Source: Actinomycetales bacterium
GTDB taxonomy: Bacteria > Actinomycetota > Actinomycetes > Actinomycetales > Actinomycetaceae
Direction of reading: 5' to 3'
NCBI GenBank assembly: GCA_017882885.1
Contig: JADGOQ010000125.1
Coordinates: 1-33,373, forward strand
DNA: 33,373 nt
Position numbers and translations under genes: made by a program. The notes below the pieces were generated by a model that worked only from the letters and a program-made list of their open reading frames with translations, did not search any database and had not been told where the DNA came from. This document shows positions 24,710 through 31,771 of the stretch, in pieces (position 1 is the stretch's first letter; each line of letters opens with the position of its first letter).

Positions 24710-25416
24710 AGCAGTTCCTCGAGGTCGTTCACGACGACGTCGGCGCCCGCGTCGCGGAGGGTCCGCTCGCCGGCCCCCCGGTCCACGCCGACGACGAGTC
24801 CGAAATTGCCGGCCCGGCCGGCGGCCACTCCGCTGACGGCGTCCTCGACGACGACGACGCGCGCGGGCGGCGCGCCGAGCTGCGAGCCGGCGTGGAGGAA
24901 GGTGTCGGGGTTCGGCTTGCCGGGCAGCGCCCGCTCGGTGGCGACGACGCCGTCGACAACGACCGGGAAGCGGTCCTCCAGTCCGGCCGCGCGGAGCACC
25001 GTGCGGGCGTTCTTCGAGGAGGAGACGATCGCCATGCCGATCCCGCGCGCCTCGAGGGCGTCGATCAGCTTGACGGAACCGGGGAACGGGGCGATCCCGT
25101 CGCGCGCCAGGACCGCATTGAACACGTCGTTCTTCTTGTTGCCGAGCCCGCACACCGTCTCGGCGTCGGTGGGGTCGGAGGGCTCGCCCTCGGGGAGGTG
25201 AATGCCGCGGGATGCGAGGAACGAGCGCACGCCGTCGTAACGGGGCTTGCCGTCCACATAGGTGAAGTAGTCGTCGTCGGTGTAGGGCTCCGCGACGCCG
25301 CGGGCGGTGAGGTACCCATTGAGCATCTCGGACCAGGCACGCATGTGGAGCTCTGCGGTTGGGGTGATCACGCCATCGAGATCGAAGAGGACGGCGTCGT
25401 ACAGGTTCCAGTCCAT
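24706..25416 (-). CDS. pgmB: beta-phosphoglucomutase (HAD family)
   Basis: A 236-residue HAD-superfamily enzyme converting beta-glucose 1-phosphate to glucose 6-phosphate. Motif I FDLDGVIT gives the phosphoryl-acceptor Asp12 and acid/base Asp14; the helical cap follows, motif II is AIVSSSKNA, motif III is LPGKPNPDTFL, and motif IV is VVVEDAVSGVAAGRAG. A Thr follows the DLDGVI motif (position 18), as in beta-PGMs. It is upstream of and overlaps the GH65 gene, the classic phosphorolysis pair: the phosphorylase makes the substrate of this mutase. ATG 25416 is preceded by a TAGCAT box with 6-nt spacing, so the transcript is likely leaderless. No sugar regulator or transporter is in the window. 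Confidence 0.9.
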   Translation of the reverse strand: MDWNLYDAVLFDLDGVITPTAELHMRAWSEMLNGYLTARGVAEPYTDDDYFTYVDGKPRYDGVRSFLASRGIHLPEGEPSDPTDAETVCGLGNKKNDVFNAVLARDGIAPFPGSVKLIDALEARGIGMAIVSSSKNARTVLRAAGLEDRFPVVVDGVVATERALPGKPNPDTFLHAGSQLGAPPARVVVVEDAVSGVAAGRAGNFGLVVGVDRGAGERTLRDAGADVVVNDLEELL

Positions 25417-25428
25417 CCGCTCATGCTA
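25417..25428 (-). promoter_or_regulatory. leaderless-type promoter of pgmB-GH65 operon
   Basis: On the minus strand TAGCAT (25428-25423) ends 6 nt before ATG 25416, and the intervening GAGCGG is too close to serve as a ribosome site. No clear -35 box. Confidence 0.5.
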
Positions 25429-25490
25429 GCCAGTGGCACTCACGGGCGGGAGGGCCGTCGTCCGGCAACTCGCTGCAACAAGGCCGCCGG

Positions 25491-25931
25491 TCAGCCCTCG
25501 AGGGTCGTGTCCGCCTTCACCTGGATGATGCCGGACGTGTCCTCGAGCGGCGCACTCTTGATCACGACGAGGCGCACCTGGTCGATGACGGCCTTCTCGG
25601 AGTCCGCCACCCCGCCGGCGGCGTCGGCAACCTGCTGGCAGGCATCCAGCACCACGGTGCGGAGGGCGGCACCCGCCTCGGGGTCCTTGGCGTCCACCAT
25701 GGAGAGGCCTTCCGAGAGGCGGTTGAGTTCCTCACCACTGAGGTTCGTGGGGAGGTCGAACTCGCTCACGATGCGCCGCAGGTCCTCGGGCAGCGCCTCC
25801 AGCGCCTTCGCGCCCGCCGCGGACTCCTTGAAGAGCGCGAAGAACCCCGGGTCGGCCCGGGACACCAGGCTGATCGCCCCCAGGACGCCGGCGCGGATGG
25901 TGTCGGATTCGTGTTCGGTGTACTCAGACAT
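25491..25931 (-). CDS. hypothetical helical protein
   Basis: A 146-residue acidic protein, mostly helical by composition, starting at ATG 25931. I do not recognise it with confidence. The segment EHESDTIRAGVLGAISLVSRADPGFF and the later VADAAGGVADSEKAVIDQVR recall the A-D-G...s..E pattern of TerB-like helical domains, but the match is loose. No signal peptide, membrane segment or cysteine cluster is present. It is divergent from the GNAT gene across 58 bp and lies downstream of nothing obvious. GATGAT ends 6 nt ahead of the start, similar to the leaderless boxes nearby, though GGAGCC could also act as a short-spaced ribosome site. Confidence 0.65.
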   Translation of the reverse strand: MSEYTEHESDTIRAGVLGAISLVSRADPGFFALFKESAAGAKALEALPEDLRRIVSEFDLPTNLSGEELNRLSEGLSMVDAKDPEAGAALRTVVLDACQQVADAAGGVADSEKAVIDQVRLVVIKSAPLEDTSGIIQVKADTTLEG

Positions 25932-25977
25932 GGCTCCATCATCGCCCGCCGCGCCGCACACGACAACACGCGGGCGC

Positions 25978-25989
25978 TACCGTTCTCCC
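25978..25989 (+). promoter_or_regulatory. leaderless-type promoter of GNAT gene
   Basis: TACCGT (25978-25983) ends 6 nt before GTG 25990; there is no ribosome site (TCTCCC intervenes). Confidence 0.55.
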
Positions 25990-26556
25990 GTGACCCCACC
26001 GCCATGGCCGCCCGCCGCCCGCCTCCTCGTCCGCGACGCCGTCGCCGCGGACCTCCCCGCCCTGACGGCGATCCACAACGCCGCGATCCGCACCACCACC
26101 GCCATCTGGGACGAGGAGGAGGTCACCGAGGCGGACCGCCTCGCCTGGTGGCGCGCCCGCACCGCCGTCGGGCACCCGGTGCTGGTGGCCGAGGTCGACG
26201 GCGCGGTGTGCGGCTTCGCCACCTACGGTCCGTGGCGGCCCAAGTCCGGGTACCGGCTCACGGTGGAGCACTCCCTGTACGTGGACGCCGCGGTGCACCG
26301 CCGCGGGATTGGCCGGGCGCTGCTCGGGGCGCTCGTCGAGCGGGCCCGCGCGCAGGGGCTGCACCGCATGGTGGCCATGATCGAGTCGGAGAACCACCCG
26401 TCCATCGCGTTGCACCAGCGGGAGGGGTTCCGCATCGTGGGGCACATGCCGGAGGTCGGGCAGAAGTTCGGCCGCTGGCTCGGGTTGACCATTCTGCAGC
26501 TGGACCTCGACGCCGGGGAGCCGGACGCCGAGGATCCGGCGCCGGCCGTACGGTAG
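25990..26556 (+). CDS. GNAT-family N-acetyltransferase (phosphinothricin acetyltransferase-like)
   Basis: A 188-residue acetyltransferase. It opens with RLLVRDAVAADLPALTAIHNAAI, like the Pat/Bar and MnaT subgroup, and carries motif A VHRRGIGRALLGALVERARAQG (acetyl-CoA pyrophosphate binding, about 102-122). MIESENHPSIALHQREGFRIVGHM then W-L-G-L-T-I-L-Q-L-D-L match the characteristic C-terminal part of that subgroup. Substrates in this group include methionine sulfone/sulfoximine and similar amino acids; the real one here is unknown. The GTG start at 25990 fits the -10 box 6 nt upstream. The aldo/keto reductase begins 4 bp after its stop, so the two may be cotranscribed. Confidence 0.9.
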   Translation: MTPPPWPPAARLLVRDAVAADLPALTAIHNAAIRTTTAIWDEEEVTEADRLAWWRARTAVGHPVLVAEVDGAVCGFATYGPWRPKSGYRLTVEHSLYVDAAVHRRGIGRALLGALVERARAQGLHRMVAMIESENHPSIALHQREGFRIVGHMPEVGQKFGRWLGLTILQLDLDAGEPDAEDPAPAVR

Positions 26557-26560
26557 GGGG

Positions 26561-27511
26561 ATGGAACTGCGCACGCTCGGCACCAGCGACCTCGTGATCC
26601 CCGCCGTCGGGATGGGGTGCAACAACTTCTCCCGGCCCCGCACCGCCACTGCGACACAGGACGGATCCACCGCGGTCATCCACGCGGCCATCGACCATGG
26701 CATCACCTTCTTCGACGGCGCGGACATCTACGGGGCGGAGCCGGGACTCTCGGAGACCTTCATGGGGGTGGCGCTCCAGGGCAGGAGGGACGAGGTGGTG
26801 CTCGCCACGAAGTTCGGCCACAGCGGCGCCTCCATGCCCGGCACCGGGGACTGGGGGCCGAAGGGCGGCCGGACCTACATCCGGGGCGCCGTCGAGGCGT
26901 CGCTGCGGCGGCTGCGGACCGACCGCATCGACCTGCTCCAGATGCACACCCCCGACGCCACGACCCCCATCGAGGAGACGCTGGCAGCGCTGCACGAGCT
27001 GGTCGCGGCGGGCAAGGTGCGGCACATCGGCAACTCCAACTTCTCCGCGGTCCAGCTGCGGGAGGCCGACGACGCCGCGAGGGCCGGCGGGCTCACCCCC
27101 TTCATCTCCGCGCAGAACGAGTACTCGCTGCTGAGGCGGGACATCGAGGGCGACGTGCTGCCGGCCGCGCGCGAGCTCGGGCTCGGGGTGATCCCCTATT
27201 TCCCGCTCTACAACGGCCTGCTGACGGGCAAGTACACCCGCGGCGGCGGCGAGGGCCGCATCACCGCCCTGAAGCCCGAATTGCTGGAGAGCGTGGACTG
27301 GGACCGGCTGGACGCCTACCAGCGCCTCTGCGACGAGGCCGGGCTCACGATGCTCGAGGCCACCTTCGGCTGGCTCCTCGCCCAGCCCGGCATCGCCACC
27401 GTGATCGCGGGCGCGACGACGCCGGAGCAGGTGGCCCAGAACGCGGCGGCCGGTGACGTCCGCCTGTCAGTGGACGTCGCCGGCCGGATCAGCGAGATCT
27501 TCGCGCGCTGA
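26561..27511 (+). CDS. aldo/keto reductase
   Basis: A 316-residue NADPH-dependent (beta/alpha)8 oxidoreductase. The catalytic tetrad is visible: Asp52 and Tyr57 in FFDGADIYG, Lys84 in LATKFG, His129 in LLQMHTPD. The cofactor side shows GNSNFSA, then SAQNEYSLL, YFPLYNGLLTGKY and IAGATTPEQV, typical of the AKR5/11-13-like bacterial group. Length is normal. ATG 26561 follows AGGGGG, a short-spaced ribosome site, and TACGGT ends 6 nt before it, so both coupling to the GNAT gene and a leaderless start are possible. Substrate unknown (aldehydes or sugar ketones). It is convergent with a remnant ORF 24 bp downstream. Confidence 0.93.
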   Translation: MELRTLGTSDLVIPAVGMGCNNFSRPRTATATQDGSTAVIHAAIDHGITFFDGADIYGAEPGLSETFMGVALQGRRDEVVLATKFGHSGASMPGTGDWGPKGGRTYIRGAVEASLRRLRTDRIDLLQMHTPDATTPIEETLAALHELVAAGKVRHIGNSNFSAVQLREADDAARAGGLTPFISAQNEYSLLRRDIEGDVLPAARELGLGVIPYFPLYNGLLTGKYTRGGGEGRITALKPELLESVDWDRLDAYQRLCDEAGLTMLEATFGWLLAQPGIATVIAGATTPEQVAQNAAAGDVRLSVDVAGRISEIFAR

Positions 27512-27535
27512 GGGTTCTGCCCCGAGCGGCTGAGG

Positions 27536-27742
27536 TCACTGCTGGAGCTCGTCGCGCCGCGGGGGGTTGGCGCCAGGCCCGACGCCCGCAGGACGTAAGG
27601 TGCCGAGCAGCTCGGAGAACAGTCGCCTCCACTCCTGTCTGGGGTTGGCGAAGGCCTCGATCGGCTGCACCACCCGCTGCTCGTACTCCCGCGAGAGCCA
27701 TCCTCCATGGCGAGTCACTGCAATACCGTACCCCTGAGGCAC
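27536..27742 (-). pseudogene. chimeric remnant ORF: channel-like N-terminus joined to a fructokinase C-terminal tail
   Basis: A 68-residue frame starting at GTG 27742. Residues 1-47 (ending EWRRLFSELLGT) look like the extreme N-terminus of a MIP/aquaporin-type channel, where F-x-E-x-L-G-T opens the first membrane helix; that helix is absent here. The frame continues as LRPAGVGPGANPPRRDELQQ, whose GANPPRR(D/E)EL end matches the C-terminus of the fructokinase pseudogene 0.8 kb away and of PfkB sugar kinases generally. The underlying DNA is one copy of a 34-bp direct repeat. I read it as a deletion or recombination scar, not a working gene; the aquaporin reading is tentative. Confidence 0.5.
27541..27574. 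repeat. 34-bp direct repeat, left copy
   Basis: The sequence GCTGGAGCTCGTCGCGCCGC and its continuation to 27574 is repeated at 28354-28387 with two mismatches (27544 and 27551). Both copies lie in the same orientation, and each encodes a GANPPRR(D/E)EL tail on the minus strand. The copies bracket the channel gene. Confidence 0.85.
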
Positions 27743-27823
27743 CCACGCGAACGATCCCCGACGTCGCCTGTGCTAGCCTCGTGGTGCGGCGCTCGCCGCA
27801 CCGCTCTCGACGTCTGGATCGAC

Positions 27824-28318
27824 ATGCCCGGAGGCCGTCCACGCTTCCGCCTCAGCCGTTCCCTGCTGTGGCCGGCTCTGGCCGGAACGTTGGTGCTCGT
27901 CGTCGTTTCAGCCGGGGCTGTGGCAGCGATCGAGACGGACACGGTGACCTCGTTCTGGCGGGGTCTGTGGTGGTCGATCAGTCTCGTCACGACGGTTGGG
28001 TTCATCGGGCAGCCGCCGACCACGGATGCCGGTGCGGCGCTTTCAGTGGTGCTCATGGTGGTTGGGTTCGTTCTCCTGGCATCGGTCAGCGCGTCCTTGG
28101 CGGCCCTCTTCGTCCGCGACGACCAACGTCCGCGTGCGGTGCGCGAGGAAACGACCGAGGATGCCACCCTGGCCGCTCTCAAGAGCCTGGAGCTCCGACT
28201 GGCGTCGATCGAGAGCCGACTCGCCCATCAGTCAACAGCTCCAACTGATCCGATCCGGGGATCGACGGACGAAGCCGTTCAGTCTCACGGGCCACCGGCC
28301 CGGCCGACCGAAGGCTGA
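27824..28318 (+). CDS. two-helix potassium-channel-like protein with altered selectivity filter
   Basis: A 164-residue membrane protein starting at ATG 27824 (an upstream in-frame GTG at 27770 or ATG at 27707 is possible, but a TAGCCT -10 box at 27774-27779 argues against them). Helix 1 is about residues 15-37. The pore segment FWRGLWWSISLVTTVGFIG (about 44-62) has TTVGF but then I-G in place of the canonical G-D of T-V-G-Y-G-D. Helix 2 is about 70-97, followed by a basic patch and a likely coiled coil (LAALKSLELRLASIESRL, 117-134). This is the Ion_trans_2 layout; the altered filter leaves K+ selectivity in doubt. It sits between direct repeats, and its base composition looks less GC-biased than its neighbours. 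Confidence 0.78.
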   Translation: MPGGRPRFRLSRSLLWPALAGTLVLVVVSAGAVAAIETDTVTSFWRGLWWSISLVTTVGFIGQPPTTDAGAALSVVLMVVGFVLLASVSASLAALFVRDDQRPRAVREETTEDATLAALKSLELRLASIESRLAHQSTAPTDPIRGSTDEAVQSHGPPARPTEG

Positions 28319-28353
28319 CGTCCGCCACTCCCGCCCCCTGGCGACCAAGGATC

Positions 28354-28387
28354 GCTAGAGCTCCTCGCGCCGCGGGGGGTTGGCGCC
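28354..28387. repeat. 34-bp direct repeat, right copy
   Basis: Partner of the copy at 27541-27574, 813 bp to the right, same orientation, 32 of 34 identical. It spans the last ten codons and the stop of the fructokinase pseudogene. Confidence 0.85.
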
Positions 28388-29263
28388 GGCGCGCGAGACC
28401 GTGATGTTGGAGCACGCCAGCGCCCGCTCGATCGCGGGGCGGATGTCCGCCATCGTGGCCGCCGCGAGTCGCGCGCGCCCCTCCATGCCACCGAGCAGCC
28501 CGGCGTCCAGCAGCCCGGAGATGACGCCGGACATGAACGAGTCGCCGGCACCCACGGTGTCGACCACGTGGACGTCCGTCGTCGGGAACTGGGCGCTCTC
28601 CCCGCCGATCGACGCGAGTACGCCCTTTGGGCCCCGGGTGATCATCACGAGCCTCGGTCCCAGCGCCTGCCACCGCGCCACCGCGTCCTCCGGCGTGGCC
28701 CCGTAGAGCCAGGCGACGTCCTACTCGCTCGCCTTCACGACGTCGGACAGCGCGATGAGCCGCTCGATGACGGCCGCCGCATCGGCCGGGTCCCCCATCA
28801 GGGAGGGGCGGGCGTTGGGGTCGTACGACACCGTGGCGTGGTCATGCGAGTTCGCGACGATCGCGGCGACGGCGTCGCCACCCGGGGCGAGGGTGGCGGC
28901 GATGGACCCGGTGTGCAGGTGCCCGCCGTCGGGGGCGACCAGGCCCGGGTCCACCTGCCAGTCGAGGTCGAACTCGTAGGTGGCGACCTTGTTCGCGTCC
29001 AGCCGCGCCAGCGCCGTGGAGGTGTGCGGGGCGTCGCCGCTGCCGGGGACGAGGGCCACGTCCTCCGCCGCCAGGAGCACGCGGATTCGCTCCCCACGCT
29101 CATCCGCGCCGAACCGCGTGGCGAGGGTGGTGGGGTGGCCCAGCCGGGCAAGCCCGATCGCCACGTTGGCCGGGCTGCCCCCGACGTGTTCGGCGGACTC
29201 TCCCTCGAGGGGAATGACGATGTCGATGAGCGCTTCGCCCACTACCAGAACCGGGGTGTCCAT
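28355..29263 (-). pseudogene. PfkB-family fructokinase interrupted by an in-frame TAG
   Basis: Read through, this is a normal 302-residue PfkB carbohydrate kinase. It begins MDTPVLVVGEALIDIVIP, then GGSPANVAIGLARLG (sugar site), VSYDPNARPSL, and later HVVDTVGAGDSFMSG with the catalytic Asp and SRAGANPPRREEL at the end. Codon 181 is TAG (28723-28721) between KASE and DVAWLYG, where relatives have Asp or Glu; one G-to-T change from GAG would explain it. The product of the first 180 residues lacks the ATP site and catalytic Asp. The frame is otherwise intact, so the mutation is recent, or it is a sequencing error. Start ATG 29263 has GTGGAG and a TATGCT box (29277-29272) upstream. Confidence 0.88.
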
Positions 29264-29332
29264 GGCTCCACAGCATACTGGTGAGCGACGGGCCCCAACG
29301 GGCCGGATCGCGCGCGCCTTCGGCTGGGCCTG

Positions 29333-29348
29333 ATACCCCCAGGGGTAT
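29333..29348 (+). promoter_or_regulatory. CsoR/CstR-type operator upstream of rhodanese gene
   Basis: ATACCCC and GGGGTAT form perfect 7-bp arms around CA (16 bp). This matches the ATACCC...GGGTAT pattern of CsoR-family repressors, which sense copper, other metals or persulfide. It abuts possible -10 boxes TACGAT (29348-29353) and TATCCT (29353-29358). No CsoR-like gene is in the window. Confidence 0.7.
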
Positions 29349-29370
29349 ACGATATCCTCAGGAGGCCACC

Positions 29371-29853
29371 ATGAAGACTCGTACCAACCGCACGGCCACC
29401 GCCCTCGCCGGCGGGGCCCTCACCCTCGCGCTCGTCCTGTCCGGATGCGGCGGCACCACCACGTCCGACGGCGGCGGTGGAGCGTCCACCAGCGGCGCCG
29501 GCGGATCCATGATGGGCGGCGGGTCGGGCACCATCGAGATGGGTGCCCACATGGACGCGGCCACGTTCATGGCAGCGATCGCGGCGGGCGACGTCACCGT
29601 CATCGACGTGCGTTCCCCGCAGGAGTACGCCGGAGGCCACATCGCCGGCGCCCTGAACTACAACGTGGAGGGCGCGGACTTCGCCTCCCAGATCGCGGCG
29701 CTCGATCCCGCGGGCACCTACGCCGTGTACTGCCGCTCCGGCAACCGCTCGCGGGTCGCGCTGCAGCAGATGCAGGGCGCGGGGATCGAGAACGTGTTCG
29801 GCCTCGAGGGCGGCGTGGGTGCGCTCGCGCCGTCGGACCTCGTCACGGATTAG
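29371..29853 (+). CDS. rhodanese-domain lipoprotein
   Basis: A 160-residue exported sulfurtransferase-like protein. The signal peptide has basic MKTRTNR, a hydrophobic core, and lipobox LSGC with Cys26 lipidated. A Gly/Ser/Thr linker (27-53) precedes one rhodanese domain: VTVIDVRSPQEYAGGHIAGALN (75-96) and the active loop CRSGNRSR with Cys121, then GLEGGVGAL. It should transfer sulfane sulfur at the outer face of the membrane, for example in sulfide or cyanide detoxification. ATG 29371 has AGGAGG 6 nt upstream. The CsoR/CstR-type operator fits persulfide-responsive control, as known for CstR and rhodanese genes. A 20-bp hairpin shared with pgi ends the transcript. Confidence 0.92.
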   Translation: MKTRTNRTATALAGGALTLALVLSGCGGTTTSDGGGGASTSGAGGSMMGGGSGTIEMGAHMDAATFMAAIAAGDVTVIDVRSPQEYAGGHIAGALNYNVEGADFASQIAALDPAGTYAVYCRSGNRSRVALQQMQGAGIENVFGLEGGVGALAPSDLVTD

Positions 29854-29862
29854 GAGACCGCA

Positions 29863-29905
29863 ACGCAACGGGGGCGGAGCGCAACGCGCTCCGCCCCCGT
29901 TGCGT
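29863..29905. terminator. bidirectional terminator between rhodanese and pgi genes
   Basis: A perfect 20-bp stem (29863-29882 with 29886-29905) around a 3-nt loop AAC, beginning 9 bp after the rhodanese stop and ending 6 bp short of the pgi stop. It serves both convergent genes. Confidence 0.85.
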
Positions 29906-29911
29906 GCCCCG

Positions 29912-31588
29912 CTACTTGTCCCGGTTCGCCAGGTAGTAGCGGATCAGGCTCTGGGTGGAGGCGTCCTGCTTCGCGATGGCGTCCTCGTCGCCACCGACGG
30001 CCGGCGTGACCTGCAACGCGAGCTGCTTTCCGAGCTCCACGCCCCACTGGTCGAAGGAGTCGATGCCCCACACGATCCCCTCGGTGAACGTGATGTGCTC
30101 GTAGAGCGCGATCAGCTGCCCCACGACCGCGGGGGTCAGGGCAGACGCCATGATCGACGTCGTCGGCCGGTTGCCGGCGAAGACGCGAGCCGGGACGATC
30201 TCCTCGTGGGTGCCCTCGGCGCGCACCTCCTCGGCAGTCTTGCCAAATGCGAGTGCCGCGGTCTGGGCGAAGAAGTTCGCCAGGAAGAGTTCGTGGACGT
30301 CCTTGCCACCGTCCTGCAGCGGGTTGGCCGGGTTGGCCACCGCGATGAAATCCGCGGGAATGAGCCGCGTGCCCTGGTGGATGAGCTGGTAGAAGGCGTG
30401 CTGGCCGTTGGTGCCGGGCTCGCCCCAGAAGACCTCGCCGGTCTGCGTGGTGACCGGGGAGCCGTCCCAGCGCACGGACTTGCCGTTGGACTCCATCGTC
30501 AGCTGCTGCAGGTACGCCGCGAAGCGGTGCAGGTACTGGGCGTAGGGCAGCACCGCGTGGGTGTGCGCGCCGAGGAAGTTCACGTACCAGACGTTCAGCA
30601 ATCCCATCAGCAGCGGCACGTTCTCAGCCGCGGGGGCGGTGCGGAAGTGCTCGTCCATGGTGTGGAAGCCGGCGAGGAAGTCCTTGAAGGCGTCCGGGCC
30701 GATGGCGACCGCAACCGAGGTGCCCACGGCGGAGTCGACCGAGTACCGGCCACCCACCCAGTCCCAGAACCCGAAGGCGTTCTCGGGATCGATGCCGAAC
30801 GCGGCCACCTTGTCCAGCGCGGTGGACACGGCGACGAAGTGCTTCGCGATCGCCTCCGCGTTCTTCGCATCACTGCCGTCGACGGCGCCCTGCGCCTTGA
30901 GCGCGTCCAGCAGCCATGCGCGGACCAGGCGGGCGTTGGTGAGGGTCTCGAGGGTGGTGAAGGTCTTCGAGGCCACGACCACCAGTGTGGTCTCCGGGTC
31001 GAGGTCCCTGGTCTTCTCGAAGGAGTCATTGGGGTCGATGTTGGAGATGAACCGGTAGGTCAGTCCGTCCTTGACGTACGGCTTCAACGCCTCGTAGACC
31101 ATGACCGGGCCGAGGTCCGAGCCGCCGATGCCAACGTTCACCACGGTCTCGAAGGGCTTTCCGGTGACACCCTTCCACTCGCCGGAGCGCACCCGCTCGG
31201 CGAAGGCGTAGATCTTCTTCAGGGTGGCCTGCACGTCGGCATCGACGTCCTGGCCGTCCACGGTCAGCGCGGTGCCGGCGGGGTTGCGCAGCGCGGTGTG
31301 CAGCACCGCGCGGTCCTCCGTGATGTTGATGTGCTCGCCGCTGAACATCGCCTCCCGGCGCTCGGGAAGGTTCACGGCCTCGGCAAGGTCGAGGAGTGCG
31401 GCCAGCACGTCGTCGGTGATGAGGTTCTTGGACAGGTCGACGTACAGGTCGCCGGCCTCGCGGGTGTACCGCTGTGACCGGGAGGGATCGGCCGCGAACC
31501 AACCGCGCAGGTCAGGCTGGAGCGTGTCCTTCAACTCGCCAAGCCTGCGCCAGGCGTCGGTGGTGGTGGGGTCGACGGGAGAGATCAT
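29912..31588 (-). CDS. pgi: glucose-6-phosphate isomerase
   Basis: A 558-residue Pgi interconverting glucose 6-phosphate and fructose 6-phosphate. Family marks include [18 protein letters not shown] (sugar-phosphate site), [43 protein letters not shown] with catalytic residues including the conserved Glu and His, and the C-terminal signature [17 protein letters not shown]. Length is standard for the long bacterial form. ATG 31588 is preceded by GGATGG, a modest ribosome site, and a TAGGCT -10 box (31650-31645). It is the downstream sink for glucose 6-phosphate made by the pgmB/GH65 operon. Convergent with rhodanese, divergent from the M20 pseudogene. Confidence 0.97.
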   Translation of the reverse strand: MISPVDPTTTDAWRRLGELKDTLQPDLRGWFAADPSRSQRYTREAGDLYVDLSKNLITDDVLAALLDLAEAVNLPERREAMFSGEHINITEDRAVLHTALRNPAGTALTVDGQDVDADVQATLKKIYAFAERVRSGEWKGVTGKPFETVVNVGIGGSDLGPVMVYEALKPYVKDGLTYRFISNIDPNDSFEKTRDLDPETTLVVVASKTFTTLETLTNARLVRAWLLDALKAQGAVDGSDAKNAEAIAKHFVAVSTALDKVAAFGIDPENAFGFWDWVGGRYSVDSAVGTSVAVAIGPDAFKDFLAGFHTMDEHFRTAPAAENVPLLMGLLNVWYVNFLGAHTHAVLPYAQYLHRFAAYLQQLTMESNGKSVRWDGSPVTTQTGEVFWGEPGTNGQHAFYQLIHQGTRLIPADFIAVANPANPLQDGGKDVHELFLANFFAQTAALAFGKTAEEVRAEGTHEEIVPARVFAGNRPTTSIMASALTPAVVGQLIALYEHITFTEGIVWGIDSFDQWGVELGKQLALQVTPAVGGDEDAIAKQDASTQSLIRYYLANRDK

Positions 31589-31644
31589 GGTTCACATCCA
31601 TCCGGAGGTTCCGGCCCGCCTCGGCGCGGGCAGATATCGCTGTC

Positions 31645-31678
31645 AGCCTAGCGATTCCCAACCGCGTACACGGCGGTT
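31645..31678 (-). promoter_or_regulatory. pgi promoter region with dyad
   Basis: On the minus strand TAGGCT (31650-31645) is a plausible -10 box about 57 bp before the pgi start. Ten bases upstream lie AACCGC (31660-31665) and GCGGTT (31673-31678), a 19-bp dyad covering the -35 region, a possible regulator site. Confidence 0.4.
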
Positions 31679-31704
31679 ACCAGCCGGCCGAACACCCGCC
31701 AACC

Positions 31705-31740
31705 GGAGCAGCGGCGGAATGGAGCAGCGGCGGAATGGAG
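31705..31740. repeat. 16-bp tandem repeat, 2.25 copies
   Basis: GGAGCAGCGGCGGAAT occurs at 31705-31720 and 31721-31736, followed by GGAG. It lies between divergent pgi and the M20 pseudogene. It has no obvious role and is probably a slippage product. Confidence 0.85.
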
Positions 31741-31771
31741 TGACCGGCAGAGCACCGACAAGGAGGTTGAC

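Noticed and set aside
27541-28387. Transposon or integron cassette around the channel gene
   Set aside because: The flanking repeats are direct copies of coding DNA; there is no transposase, no terminal inverted repeat and no attC-like structure.
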